DNA from: Pseudocalidococcus sp964653145 | GTDB lineage: Bacteria > Cyanobacteriota > Cyanobacteriia > Thermosynechococcales > Thermosynechococcaceae | Assembly: GCA_964653145.1 (NCBI GenBank) | Contig: CAZZCG010000014.1 | Span: forward strand, 30,824-94,823 | Length of the DNA: 64,000 nucleotides | Reading direction: 5' to 3' | Shown: in pieces, positions 8,191 through 15,891 of the stretch | How the letters are laid out: each line of letters starts with the position of its first letter | Numbering within the stretch: position 1 is the stretch's first letter | Made by a program: the position numbers and the translations under genes | Notes under the pieces: model-generated | The model's database searches: none | Seen by the model: only the letters and a program-made list of their open reading frames with translations | What the model was told of the DNA's origin: nothing

Positions 8191-9867
8191 ATGCCCAGTG
8201 CCATTCAAGCTCTCTCTCCCAATCTGATCCAGACCATGGCCGCTGGAGAAGTTATGGATTCCTGGGAAGCAGTTGTGCGGGAACTGGTGGAGAATGCCTT
8301 GGATGCCCAGGCCCAGCGGATTCAAATTCAGGTTGATTTTTCAGCCCGCCAGCTACAAGTCAGTGATAATGGCGTGGGCATGACCCGAACTGACCTTGAT
8401 CTGTGTTGCCTAGCCCACCGCACCAGTAAAATTGCTCCAACCATAACCTTCCCAAGCCCCCCCAGCTTGGGATTTCGGGGGGAAGCACTCCACAGTTTGA
8501 CTCAAGTTGGCCAAGTCCAAATTGCCAGTCGCTCCCAAAATTTGGCACCGGGTTGGCTTGTGGCCTACGATTCGGAGGGTAATCCGCAAACCGCTCTTCC
8601 CAAGGCCATGGCTCCGGGCACCACCGTCGGGGTTAAAGACCTATTCCAGGCCTGGCCCCATCGTCAACAACCACCCTCCTGGAAGCATATCCAGCGCTTA
8701 ATCCAACACATCGCGCTGTGTCATCCCCAGGTCACCTGGCAACTAAGTCACGGCGGCCGCAACGGGCTACATATCAGCAGTGGACAGTCAGCGAAGGACA
8801 TTGTTTTACAGGTTTTACCCCAGGTTCACCCCGGAGATTTAGCTTCGATCCGGACTGAACATTTTGAATTGGTGGTGGGTTTGCCGGATCGGCAGCATCG
8901 TCGCAAGCCTGATTGGCTCCTGTTGGCTGTGAATGGCCGCTGTGTCACCCTCAAAGGCGAACGTGGGCAACAATTGCAGCACAGTCTCCTCCAGACCTGG
9001 CAACAAACCCTTCCCCGGCATCGTTATCCCCTCTGCTTTGTTCATTTACACATCCCCAACTCCGAATTGGATTGGCACTGTCATCCGGGTAAACAAGAGG
9101 TCTATCTGGCGGATCCTCAGGCCTGGCAAACCCGCCTAGAGACCGCCTTAACGGAACTCATTGGGCAAAAGCCAGCCATCCCCATTCCCCGGTTCGAACC
9201 ACAGTCCCTCAGTCCCAATCTGCAGACTCACCCAGGAACCCTCCCGACCGCTTCTGTGGCTGAGACCTCCGGAGACTATGGCCGCGGGGTTGCACTCCTC
9301 CAGGCCCAAACCCAACTGAACCAGGGGCCAGGGTTTAAGGTGCTTGGGCAAATCCATCAAACCTATATCCTGGTTGAGCAGCCCACGGGTCTGTGGTTAG
9401 TTGAGCAGCACATCGCCCATGAACGAGTCTTGTATGAGCAATTGCTCGGGGCCTGGCAGGTGGTCGATTTAGTCCAGCCCGTTACCCTTGAACGCCTTTC
9501 CCCCCAGCAGGTCATTCGACTCGAGCACTTAAACCTATCGCCTGAACCCTTTGGACCAGATCTCTGGTTAGTCCGCCAGGCCCCGGCCCTTGTGAGTCAG
9601 CATCCGGATTTGGTCAAAATTCTTTTGGAGTTGAGTCAATCGGAGGATCTTGCTGCAGCTCTGGTCACCACCGCCTGTCGCAGTGCTATTCGTAACGGGA
9701 CGCCCCTGACCCTGAGTGAGATGCACACCCTGATTGCCCAATGGCAGCGCACGGAACATCCTCGTACCTGTCCCCACGGTCGTCCCATTTGTCTATCTCT
9801 CCAGGAATCATCCTTAGCCCGTTATTTTCGCCGCCATTGGCTGATAGGGACAGAGCGCATGTGTTGA
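8191..9867 (+). CDS. mutL: DNA mismatch repair protein MutL
   Basis: MutL couples MutS mismatch recognition to downstream strand processing. This 558-residue protein has the GHKL ATPase domain with ELVENALDA (Glu31, Asn35), DNGVGM (59-64) and GFRGEAL (94-100). A proline-rich linker around residues 310-375 leads to the C-terminal dimerisation domain. That domain carries an endonuclease-type motif in the variant form EQHIAHERVLYE near residue 404, ACRSAIRNG near 494 and CPHGRP near 527, so it probably nicks DNA itself. The N-terminal MAAGEV replaces the usual IAAGEV. The gene ends 20 bases from the convergent proB. Confidence 0.96.
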   Translation: MPSAIQALSPNLIQTMAAGEVMDSWEAVVRELVENALDAQAQRIQIQVDFSARQLQVSDNGVGMTRTDLDLCCLAHRTSKIAPTITFPSPPSLGFRGEALHSLTQVGQVQIASRSQNLAPGWLVAYDSEGNPQTALPKAMAPGTTVGVKDLFQAWPHRQQPPSWKHIQRLIQHIALCHPQVTWQLSHGGRNGLHISSGQSAKDIVLQVLPQVHPGDLASIRTEHFELVVGLPDRQHRRKPDWLLLAVNGRCVTLKGERGQQLQHSLLQTWQQTLPRHRYPLCFVHLHIPNSELDWHCHPGKQEVYLADPQAWQTRLETALTELIGQKPAIPIPRFEPQSLSPNLQTHPGTLPTASVAETSGDYGRGVALLQAQTQLNQGPGFKVLGQIHQTYILVEQPTGLWLVEQHIAHERVLYEQLLGAWQVVDLVQPVTLERLSPQQVIRLEHLNLSPEPFGPDLWLVRQAPALVSQHPDLVKILLELSQSEDLAAALVTTACRSAIRNGTPLTLSEMHTLIAQWQRTEHPRTCPHGRPICLSLQESSLARYFRRHWLIGTERMC

Positions 9868-9887
9868 TGGCGATTAAAAGAGGCTAG

Positions 9888-11006
9888 CTATAGCAAGACC
9901 AAATTATCCCGGTGAATCACCGTTTCCGGCCCCGCATAGCCGACTAATTCCGGAATATCCTCGGAGCGTTTGCCACAAATGCGGGTCAATTCAGCACTGT
10001 TGTAGTTCACCAGGCCCCGGGCCACCTCCAGGCCGGAACCATCGCACACCTGGACGGCATCTTCCGCTTGAAAGTCTCCCAGAACTGCTTCAATCCCCGC
10101 CGCCAACAAAGACCGACCTTGGTTTTGAATGGCCTGTAATGCCCCGGCATCCACCACCAATTTGCCTTGGGGAACTAGGGCCCGGGCGATCCAACGTTTA
10201 CGGGCGTTGACGGGCTTGGCCTGGGGCATAAACTGTGTTCCCACCGACTCCCCCTGTAAAACCTTGAGCATACTTTCGGGATGCCGACCATCGGTAATCA
10301 CTGTGCGGACACCAGCGGCGGTGGCAATTTCAGCTGCAGAAATTTTTGTGGTCATTCCCCCTGTGCCCCAGGCCGATCCCTGTCCCCCCACTTCAACCCC
10401 AAGGCTGGATAATTCTGCAAGATCATGGACAACTTCAATCGGTTGGGCCGTGGGAGTCCGGCGGGGATCTGCGGAGTAAAGTCGATCCACATCAGTTAAC
10501 AAAAACAACCAATCTGCTTCGATCAAACTGGCCACCAACGCCGAAAGGGTGTCATTATCGCCAAACTTCAATTCTTCCACCGCCACCGTATCGTTTTCAT
10601 TGACAATGGGAATAACCCCCAGTCCCAGTAATTCCTGCAACGTATTAAAGGCGTTAATGTACCCCTGTCGATGAATTAAGTCCTGTCGGGTGAGGAGCAA
10701 CTGGGCAATGGGCTGATCTAAAAGGGAAAAAAAATCGTCATAGCACCGAATTAAGCGACCTTGCCCGACCGCCGCCACAGCTTGTTTGAGGGCCAGGGCC
10801 TGGGGACGTGAAGTTAACTGCAAACGCGCCGCGCCAATCCCCACAGCCCCCGATGACACCAGCACCACCTGATGCCCCCATTGCCGCAGTTGGCATAAAA
10901 CCTCCACCAACCGCGCTACCGTTGCCAAGGCCAGATGCCCTGAGTCCGAATTGGTCAGACTGGAGGTGCCGATTTTGACGACAATCTTGGCGGATTTTGG
11001 CTCCAT
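9888..11006 (-). CDS. proB: Glutamate 5-kinase ProB
   Basis: ProB phosphorylates glutamate to gamma-glutamyl phosphate, the first step of proline synthesis. The 372-residue protein contains the amino-acid kinase fold (VVKIGTSSLTN, VSSGAVGIG, NENDTVAVEE, LLTDVDRLYSADPR, GTGGMTTKI). A C-terminal PUA domain follows from about residue 275 (GKLVVDAGALQAI to the end). Length is normal. The ATG at 11006 is preceded on its strand by AGTCTTTCTCGCC, with no strong ribosome site. It is convergent with mutL; proA is not in the window. Confidence 0.96.
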   Translation of the reverse strand: MEPKSAKIVVKIGTSSLTNSDSGHLALATVARLVEVLCQLRQWGHQVVLVSSGAVGIGAARLQLTSRPQALALKQAVAAVGQGRLIRCYDDFFSLLDQPIAQLLLTRQDLIHRQGYINAFNTLQELLGLGVIPIVNENDTVAVEELKFGDNDTLSALVASLIEADWLFLLTDVDRLYSADPRRTPTAQPIEVVHDLAELSSLGVEVGGQGSAWGTGGMTTKISAAEIATAAGVRTVITDGRHPESMLKVLQGESVGTQFMPQAKPVNARKRWIARALVPQGKLVVDAGALQAIQNQGRSLLAAGIEAVLGDFQAEDAVQVCDGSGLEVARGLVNYNSAELTRICGKRSEDIPELVGYAGPETVIHRDNLVLL

Positions 11007-11614
11007 GGCGAGAAAGACTTAAGTCCAAAATGTGAACGGTGAGCAAGCCATCCTATCAAAGTTTAATCGGGAGCTTAACAGGTTGTAACTGAACTTGATA
11101 AAACTTTTCATAAACAAAATGCTGATCCCGAGATGAGAACCAGCATTCTGTGTGCTTATTAAAAATGGATTTAAGGTTAAGGCCTATATGGGCTGGCCTC
11201 ATTTCAACAATCCCTATATTTACAAAGATTTTTTCCCATGGCCTGGAACTTCATAATTTCTTTATGTTTCTGATCCCCAAACATTTTTCTCGAATTGTTG
11301 TGAATTATTGGGTATTTTTTGTGAATTGTTACAGGAGCTCAGCTCGGGAATGTTTGCCGATTTATCCCTGGCTCCCAGGCTAACCTTAGGTTGAGTTGTA
11401 TGGAAAAATCGGACATCTGGGAGCGATCACCCTTTGCCCAGGTATTCGCTGGAGAACTACGGGCACCCTCAGTAAGAAATACCTGTGAGTGTCTTTGGGT
11501 TTCAGAAACGACTGAACATTAAAAAATCATAAATAAAAATTTAGGTCGGGTCAGGTTCACAGCCCACTGGTTAAACTCTTGATTTGAAGCGGTATGGGAG
11601 GAGTTCAATGATCC
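11007..11614. other. 608-base intergenic region between divergent proB and the MFS transporter
   Basis: No convincing gene. A 7-bp inverted repeat AATGCTG (11118-11124) / CAGCATT (11141-11147) could form a hairpin. Positions 11150-11340 are AT-rich and contain TTGTGAATT twice within about 30 bases (near 11297 and 11319). A frame at 11150-11383 lacks any recognisable feature and has odd composition. Close to the transporter there is a strong GGAGGAG at 11597-11603. The region probably holds promoters for both flanking genes. Confidence 0.5.
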
Positions 11615-12883
11615 ATGGGTTTTAATCGTGCATCACCGCAAACTGAGGTCAGGCTTTGGGGGTATCCGGCGGACTATGGGCGTTGGGGCTTAATTCCCTT
11701 GGGGATGCTTCTGCTGTTGTGTCTGGGAAGTGTCTATTCCTGGAGTATTTTCCGGACTCCTTTGGAGCGGGAGTTGGGTATCAGTGCCACCGAAAGCCTC
11801 CTCCCTTACACAGTTGTTTTGGTCTTCTATGCGGTTTTGATGCCGATTACCGGGTTTTATATTCCTCGGTTTGGGCCGGCCCGAATCACGGCGGTGGGGG
11901 GGATGATTGTGGGCTTGGGTTACCTGCTGTCGAGCTTTGCTAGCGATGTTTTGGGCCTGGTTTTGACCTACGGTGTGATCACTGGCACTGGGATTGGCAT
12001 GGTCTATGGAGTGCCGATGGTGGTGGTTTCCCGTTGGTTTCCTGACCAAAAAGGCTTAGCGGTGGGACTGACCATTGTTGGCTTTGGCCTATCGCCGTTG
12101 ATTACAGCCCCTTTGGCTAATTTTTTGATTGAGGGGTACACGGTTCGGCCCACCCTCAGAATTCTTGGGTTTCTTTTTACGGGCATGATTTTGGCCATTT
12201 CCCTGGGGATGAAACTCCCTCCCAAGCACTGGCAACCCCAGGGAACAATGACTGTTGCAAGCCGCACCACCCTGCCCACTTACCCGAAAAATCTTTTTCA
12301 AAGCCGCTCTTTTTATGGGTTATGGCTCTGCTATGCCATTGGGAGTTTGATTGGATTGAGTGCCATTGGCATATCCAGTCCCGTGGGCGAGGAAATGATC
12401 AAAATCAACTCCAGCGTGGCGGCCCGAAGTGTGGCTTTGTTTGCTTTGTTTAATGGCCTCAGTCGCCCTCTGTTTGGTTGGCTCAGTGATCGCTTTAAGC
12501 CCCACCATGTGGCCATTTTTTCCTACGTTTTGATTCTAATTGCCTCGCTGATCATGGCTAGGGCTGAGCCTGGGCAGGTGGCTCGCTATGTGGTTGCCTT
12601 CTGCCTGTTTTGGTTTTGCTTGGGTGGGTGGTTAGCAATGGCGCCGACTATGACTTTGCGCTTCTTTGACCCGGAGCACTATGCCCAGCACTACGGGATA
12701 GTTTTTACCGCCTATGGCCTGGGGGCCTTAATCGGAACCGTGATCACCGGACGACTGCGGGATATGTGGGGATCGTACACTGTGATCTTTTACCCCATGG
12801 CTCTCTTGGCTATTGTTGGCATTGTCTTAGCCATAACCCTGCTGCAAGAGAAACGAGTTTCTTCAGATGTTTCGCAGACTTAG
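11615..12883 (+). CDS. OFA-type major facilitator transporter
   Basis: A 422-residue, twelve-helix MFS protein. The first helix (LIPLGMLLLLCLGSVYSWSIFRTPL) and the segment VYGVPMVVVSRWFPDQKGLAVGL are typical of the oxalate/formate antiporter (OFA) family, which exchanges or imports small carboxylates such as oxalate, formate or lactate. The later loop GLSRPLFGWLSDRFKPHH is the second-half counterpart of MFS motif A. The substrate cannot be fixed from sequence. The ATG at 11615 is 11 bases after GGAGGAG; a nearer ATG at 11608 opens only a five-codon frame that overlaps this start. No enzyme genes for such substrates adjoin it. Confidence 0.85.
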   Translation: MGFNRASPQTEVRLWGYPADYGRWGLIPLGMLLLLCLGSVYSWSIFRTPLERELGISATESLLPYTVVLVFYAVLMPITGFYIPRFGPARITAVGGMIVGLGYLLSSFASDVLGLVLTYGVITGTGIGMVYGVPMVVVSRWFPDQKGLAVGLTIVGFGLSPLITAPLANFLIEGYTVRPTLRILGFLFTGMILAISLGMKLPPKHWQPQGTMTVASRTTLPTYPKNLFQSRSFYGLWLCYAIGSLIGLSAIGISSPVGEEMIKINSSVAARSVALFALFNGLSRPLFGWLSDRFKPHHVAIFSYVLILIASLIMARAEPGQVARYVVAFCLFWFCLGGWLAMAPTMTLRFFDPEHYAQHYGIVFTAYGLGALIGTVITGRLRDMWGSYTVIFYPMALLAIVGIVLAITLLQEKRVSSDVSQT

Positions 12884-13172
12884 GCTTCAGAACCCCCAAT
12901 TGCAAAGCCAATGTGCCCAGGGCAAACTCTCAGCTAACCGAAAATAAAGTTTTTGCGAGTTTAGGCTCCTGACTGGAGGAGAAGCATGGTTTTTGCCGAC
13001 GCAACTCAGGCCCTCTAAAATACTCCTTGCAATGGCTTTAATCAAGCATCTTTTTGGCTCATGGTTACACTAAATGGCGATGGACCATCACCCACAGTTT
13101 GTGGTTGACATTTCTAGAGTTCATCACTGCCGATAGGATTAAGTCTAGAGATGCTTTTTTCTCAGGTCGGCC

Positions 13173-13829
13173 ATGGCTAATCCCGAACACTTAGAACAGC
13201 TGCAGCAGGGATACCAGGCCTGGAATCGTTGGCGTGAGGAAAACCCGGATCTTAGACCTGACTTGGGGCAGGCAGAATTGACTGGGGTCGATCTGGGTCA
13301 ATATAACCTGAGTTTTTGCAACTTGGATGGGGCTCGCATGGCGGGGGCAGATCTGCGTGGGGCTTACCTCATCTCTGCACACCTGGTTGGGGCTAACCTT
13401 TACATGGCCGATCTCATTGAAACTAATCTCAGTGGAGCCTGTTTGTCGGGGGCCACGTTGGCAGGCAGTGATCTCTATCGGGCGGATTTATCCCTTGTGG
13501 ATCTGCGCCAGGCCAACCTAGTGGGGGCTTTAATACGGCGAGCCAACCTAGCTGCAGCCACCTTGGAACGGGCGAATCTGACGCGGGTGAACCTACTCCA
13601 GGCCAACTTGATGCAAGCCAATCTTAGTCAGGCGATCTTAACAGAGGCTGTGTTGGAGTCTGCCAGTTTGATTGATGCCAACCTTAGCCAGGCCATTTTG
13701 ATTGAGACTAATTTAATTAAGGCCAATGCTTGTCGGGCAAATTTTCAAGGCGCTGACCTCTTCCATACCGACCTTGAGGGGGCAATTTTACGCGGGGCGA
13801 CGATGCCCGATGGTTCTATTCATGGGTAA
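13173..13829 (+). CDS. Pentapeptide-repeat protein with N-terminal W-rich segment
   Basis: A 218-residue protein. Residues 1-30 (ending QAWNRWREENPDLRPDL) form the short helical lead common in cyanobacterial pentapeptide proteins. Residues 30-210 are A(D/N)LXX repeats that should make a quadrilateral beta-helix, and the end is MPDGSIHG, like the end of the longer repeat protein near the left edge. No signal peptide. Function unknown. It is followed after only nine bases by the SirB1-like gene, so the two are probably cotranscribed. Confidence 0.88.
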   Translation: MANPEHLEQLQQGYQAWNRWREENPDLRPDLGQAELTGVDLGQYNLSFCNLDGARMAGADLRGAYLISAHLVGANLYMADLIETNLSGACLSGATLAGSDLYRADLSLVDLRQANLVGALIRRANLAAATLERANLTRVNLLQANLMQANLSQAILTEAVLESASLIDANLSQAILIETNLIKANACRANFQGADLFHTDLEGAILRGATMPDGSIHG

Positions 13830-13838
13830 ACCGCACAG

Positions 13839-14654
13839 ATGGAGTTAAGTCTGGCTCGGCGTCAGTTTTTTGCTACCCTGCACCAGGCCCCGTTGCCCTT
13901 GGCGGAAGCGGCGTTGTATTTGGCCCAGGAAGAATACCCAGGCCTGGTGGTGGCGGAATTTCTAGAACAATTGCAGCAGATGGGAGCAGTGGTTAAGGCT
14001 CGTCTCCCCTCGGAACGCTACCCCTTACGGATTATTCGCTGCATTAATGACTACCTCTACGGTGAACTGGGCTTTCGGGGTAACCAGACCCACTACTATG
14101 ACCCTGACAACAGCTATTTAAATCAAGTTCTCACCCGCCGGACTGGAATTCCCATTACCTTGGCCCTGGTTTATTTGGAAGTTGCGCGAGAGTTGGCATT
14201 TCCCATGGTTGGCGTGGGGTTTCCAGGACATTTCCTGATCCGTCCAGATTTACCCGACTTAGACTTTCATGTGGATGCCTTTAACGGTGGTGACATTTTG
14301 TTTCCCGAAGACTGCCAGGCCCGCCTTGAGGAGATTTATCAGCAACCTGTCAATCTACGGCCAGAGTTTTTCCAGCCCGTTAGTCCACAGCAATTTTTAG
14401 TGCGGATGTTGCGCAACCTGAAACAAATCTATCTGGAGCAACAGGATTTACCCCGGTGTTTGGCGGCGGTGGAACGAATTATTCTGATCACACCCCAGGC
14501 CAAGGAGGAGTTACGGGATCGGGGAATCCTTTACTACCAGATGGGCCGCTGGTCAGAAGCACGCCGGGATTTACTCGATTATTTGGCTACTCAACCTTCC
14601 CTAGAGCAACAAGGCCTGGTGCAGGATATTCTGCGGCGAATGCTTAACGACTAA
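13839..14654 (+). CDS. SirB1-family transglutaminase-like/TPR protein
   Basis: A 271-residue protein of the SirB1 family. The first two thirds are a transglutaminase-like domain (RCINDYLYGELGFRGN, RTGIPITLALVYLEVAREL, GFPGHFLIRP, DFHVDAFNGG). The last third is a tetratricopeptide-like helical repeat (CLAAVERIILITPQAKEELRDRGILYYQMGRW). The catalytic Cys of true transglutaminases is not evident, so it may be a binding protein. The family is widespread but has no firmly established role. It lies directly downstream of the pentapeptide protein. Confidence 0.85.
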   Translation: MELSLARRQFFATLHQAPLPLAEAALYLAQEEYPGLVVAEFLEQLQQMGAVVKARLPSERYPLRIIRCINDYLYGELGFRGNQTHYYDPDNSYLNQVLTRRTGIPITLALVYLEVARELAFPMVGVGFPGHFLIRPDLPDLDFHVDAFNGGDILFPEDCQARLEEIYQQPVNLRPEFFQPVSPQQFLVRMLRNLKQIYLEQQDLPRCLAAVERIILITPQAKEELRDRGILYYQMGRWSEARRDLLDYLATQPSLEQQGLVQDILRRMLND

Positions 14655-14766
14655 GGCGTTGTTCACCTTAAAGACCTGAATCCATGGTTTGCGGGTGATT
14701 TCTGGAAACGTGACTGCTATAGTGGGGGCGGACAAGAGGTTTACGAAAATTTACACATCGGTATCC

Positions 14767-15891
14767 ATGTCGCGGCCAACCCTTTATATCGCTATTACCA
14801 ATCATGGGTTTGGCCATGTTACTCGCACCGCCGCCGTCATTGCCCAACTTCAACAGGCTCTCCCTGAATTACTCCCAATTTTTGTCACCAGCGCTCCCCG
14901 GTGGCTCCTCGAAGTCTATCTGCCGGGAGAGTTTATTCATCGGCCCCGGAGCTTGGATTTAGGGGTGATTCAGGCGGACAGCTTAACCATGGATTTAGCA
15001 GCAACCTTGAGCCAATGGCAGCAAATTCAAGCCCAGGCCCCGGAGTTAATTGCCGCAGAAGTCAGTTTTATTGAACAAAATCAGGTGGACTTAATTTTTG
15101 CGGATATTCCCTGCCTAGCCACAGCCATTGCGAAAAGGGCGGGAATTCCCTGTTGGATGGCCAGTAACTTTGGTTGGGATTTTATTTACCAGGCCTGGGG
15201 TGAACCGTTTAAAGAGCTTGTGGTTTGGATTGCCGAGCATTTTAGTCAGTGTGATCGCCTGTTTCGTTTACCGTTCCATGAACCAATGGCGGCCTTTCCT
15301 ATCCAAGAAGATGTGGGGTTGACGGGCAGTTCTCCTAAGTTTTCCTTCAGCGATCTCCAAGTTCAACTGGGCCTGGATCATCCGGTCGAGAAAACTGTGC
15401 TGCTGACCTTTGGTGGCCTGGGCCTGGAGCAAATCCCCTACCAAAACCTCAGTACTTTTCCTGACTGGCAATTCATCACCTTCGATTCCCAGGCCCCGAA
15501 CGAGCTACCTAATCTCCTGAAAGTTTGTGGTCATACCTACCGCCCCGTGGATGTGATGCCGGCCTGTGGTCGGGTACTGAGTAAACCTGGCTATGGAACA
15601 TTCTCAGAAGCAATGCGCCTGGGCATTCCCTTAACTACCGTGACCCGAGAAAACTTTGCCGAAAGTCCCCTGCTGCTTCAAGGTCTGAAGGCCCACAGTT
15701 CCCATCAAATTCTGACTCCGACTGAGTTCTTTACGGGCGACTGGAGTTTTCTCAAGCAAGACCCAATGCCACCAGAGAGTAATCATGCCCTAGCCACCAA
15801 TGGCAATGAGGTCATTGTCCAGGCCCTACTGGATTTTTTCCAGGCCCCGCAACCCAATTTAAAGTTAGCCCCGCTGAGTGCAGATTCCTAG
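14767..15891 (+). CDS. GT-B fold glycosyltransferase-like protein
   Basis: A 374-residue protein with two Rossmann-like halves. The N-terminal YIAITNHGFGHVTRTAAVI resembles the glycine-rich loop of MurG-like and UDP-glycosyltransferases. The C-terminal half has VLLTFGGLGLEQIP and a nucleotide-sugar site CGRVLSKPGYGTFSEAMRLGIPL. Similar sequences form the N-terminal part of some L-arabinokinase-like proteins. Acceptor and donor are unknown. The frame extends 26 codons upstream from a TTG, but the ATG at 14767 gives the domain its natural start. Its TAG stop shares bases with the TAG stop of ligA on the other strand (CTAG at 15888-15891). Confidence 0.8.
   Translation: MSRPTLYIAITNHGFGHVTRTAAVIAQLQQALPELLPIFVTSAPRWLLEVYLPGEFIHRPRSLDLGVIQADSLTMDLAATLSQWQQIQAQAPELIAAEVSFIEQNQVDLIFADIPCLATAIAKRAGIPCWMASNFGWDFIYQAWGEPFKELVVWIAEHFSQCDRLFRLPFHEPMAAFPIQEDVGLTGSSPKFSFSDLQVQLGLDHPVEKTVLLTFGGLGLEQIPYQNLSTFPDWQFITFDSQAPNELPNLLKVCGHTYRPVDVMPACGRVLSKPGYGTFSEAMRLGIPLTTVTRENFAESPLLLQGLKAHSSHQILTPTEFFTGDWSFLKQDPMPPESNHALATNGNEVIVQALLDFFQAPQPNLKLAPLSADS

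Noticed and set aside
9400..9440. MutL endonuclease motif reads EQHIAHERVLYE instead of DQHAxxE, suggesting a broken active site.
   Set aside because: The variant keeps the metal-binding His and Glu residues and is, as I recall, common among cyanobacterial MutL proteins.
11150..11383. A 77-codon forward frame in the proB-transporter interval.
   Set aside because: AT-rich, without a ribosome site or recognisable protein pattern; probably chance.
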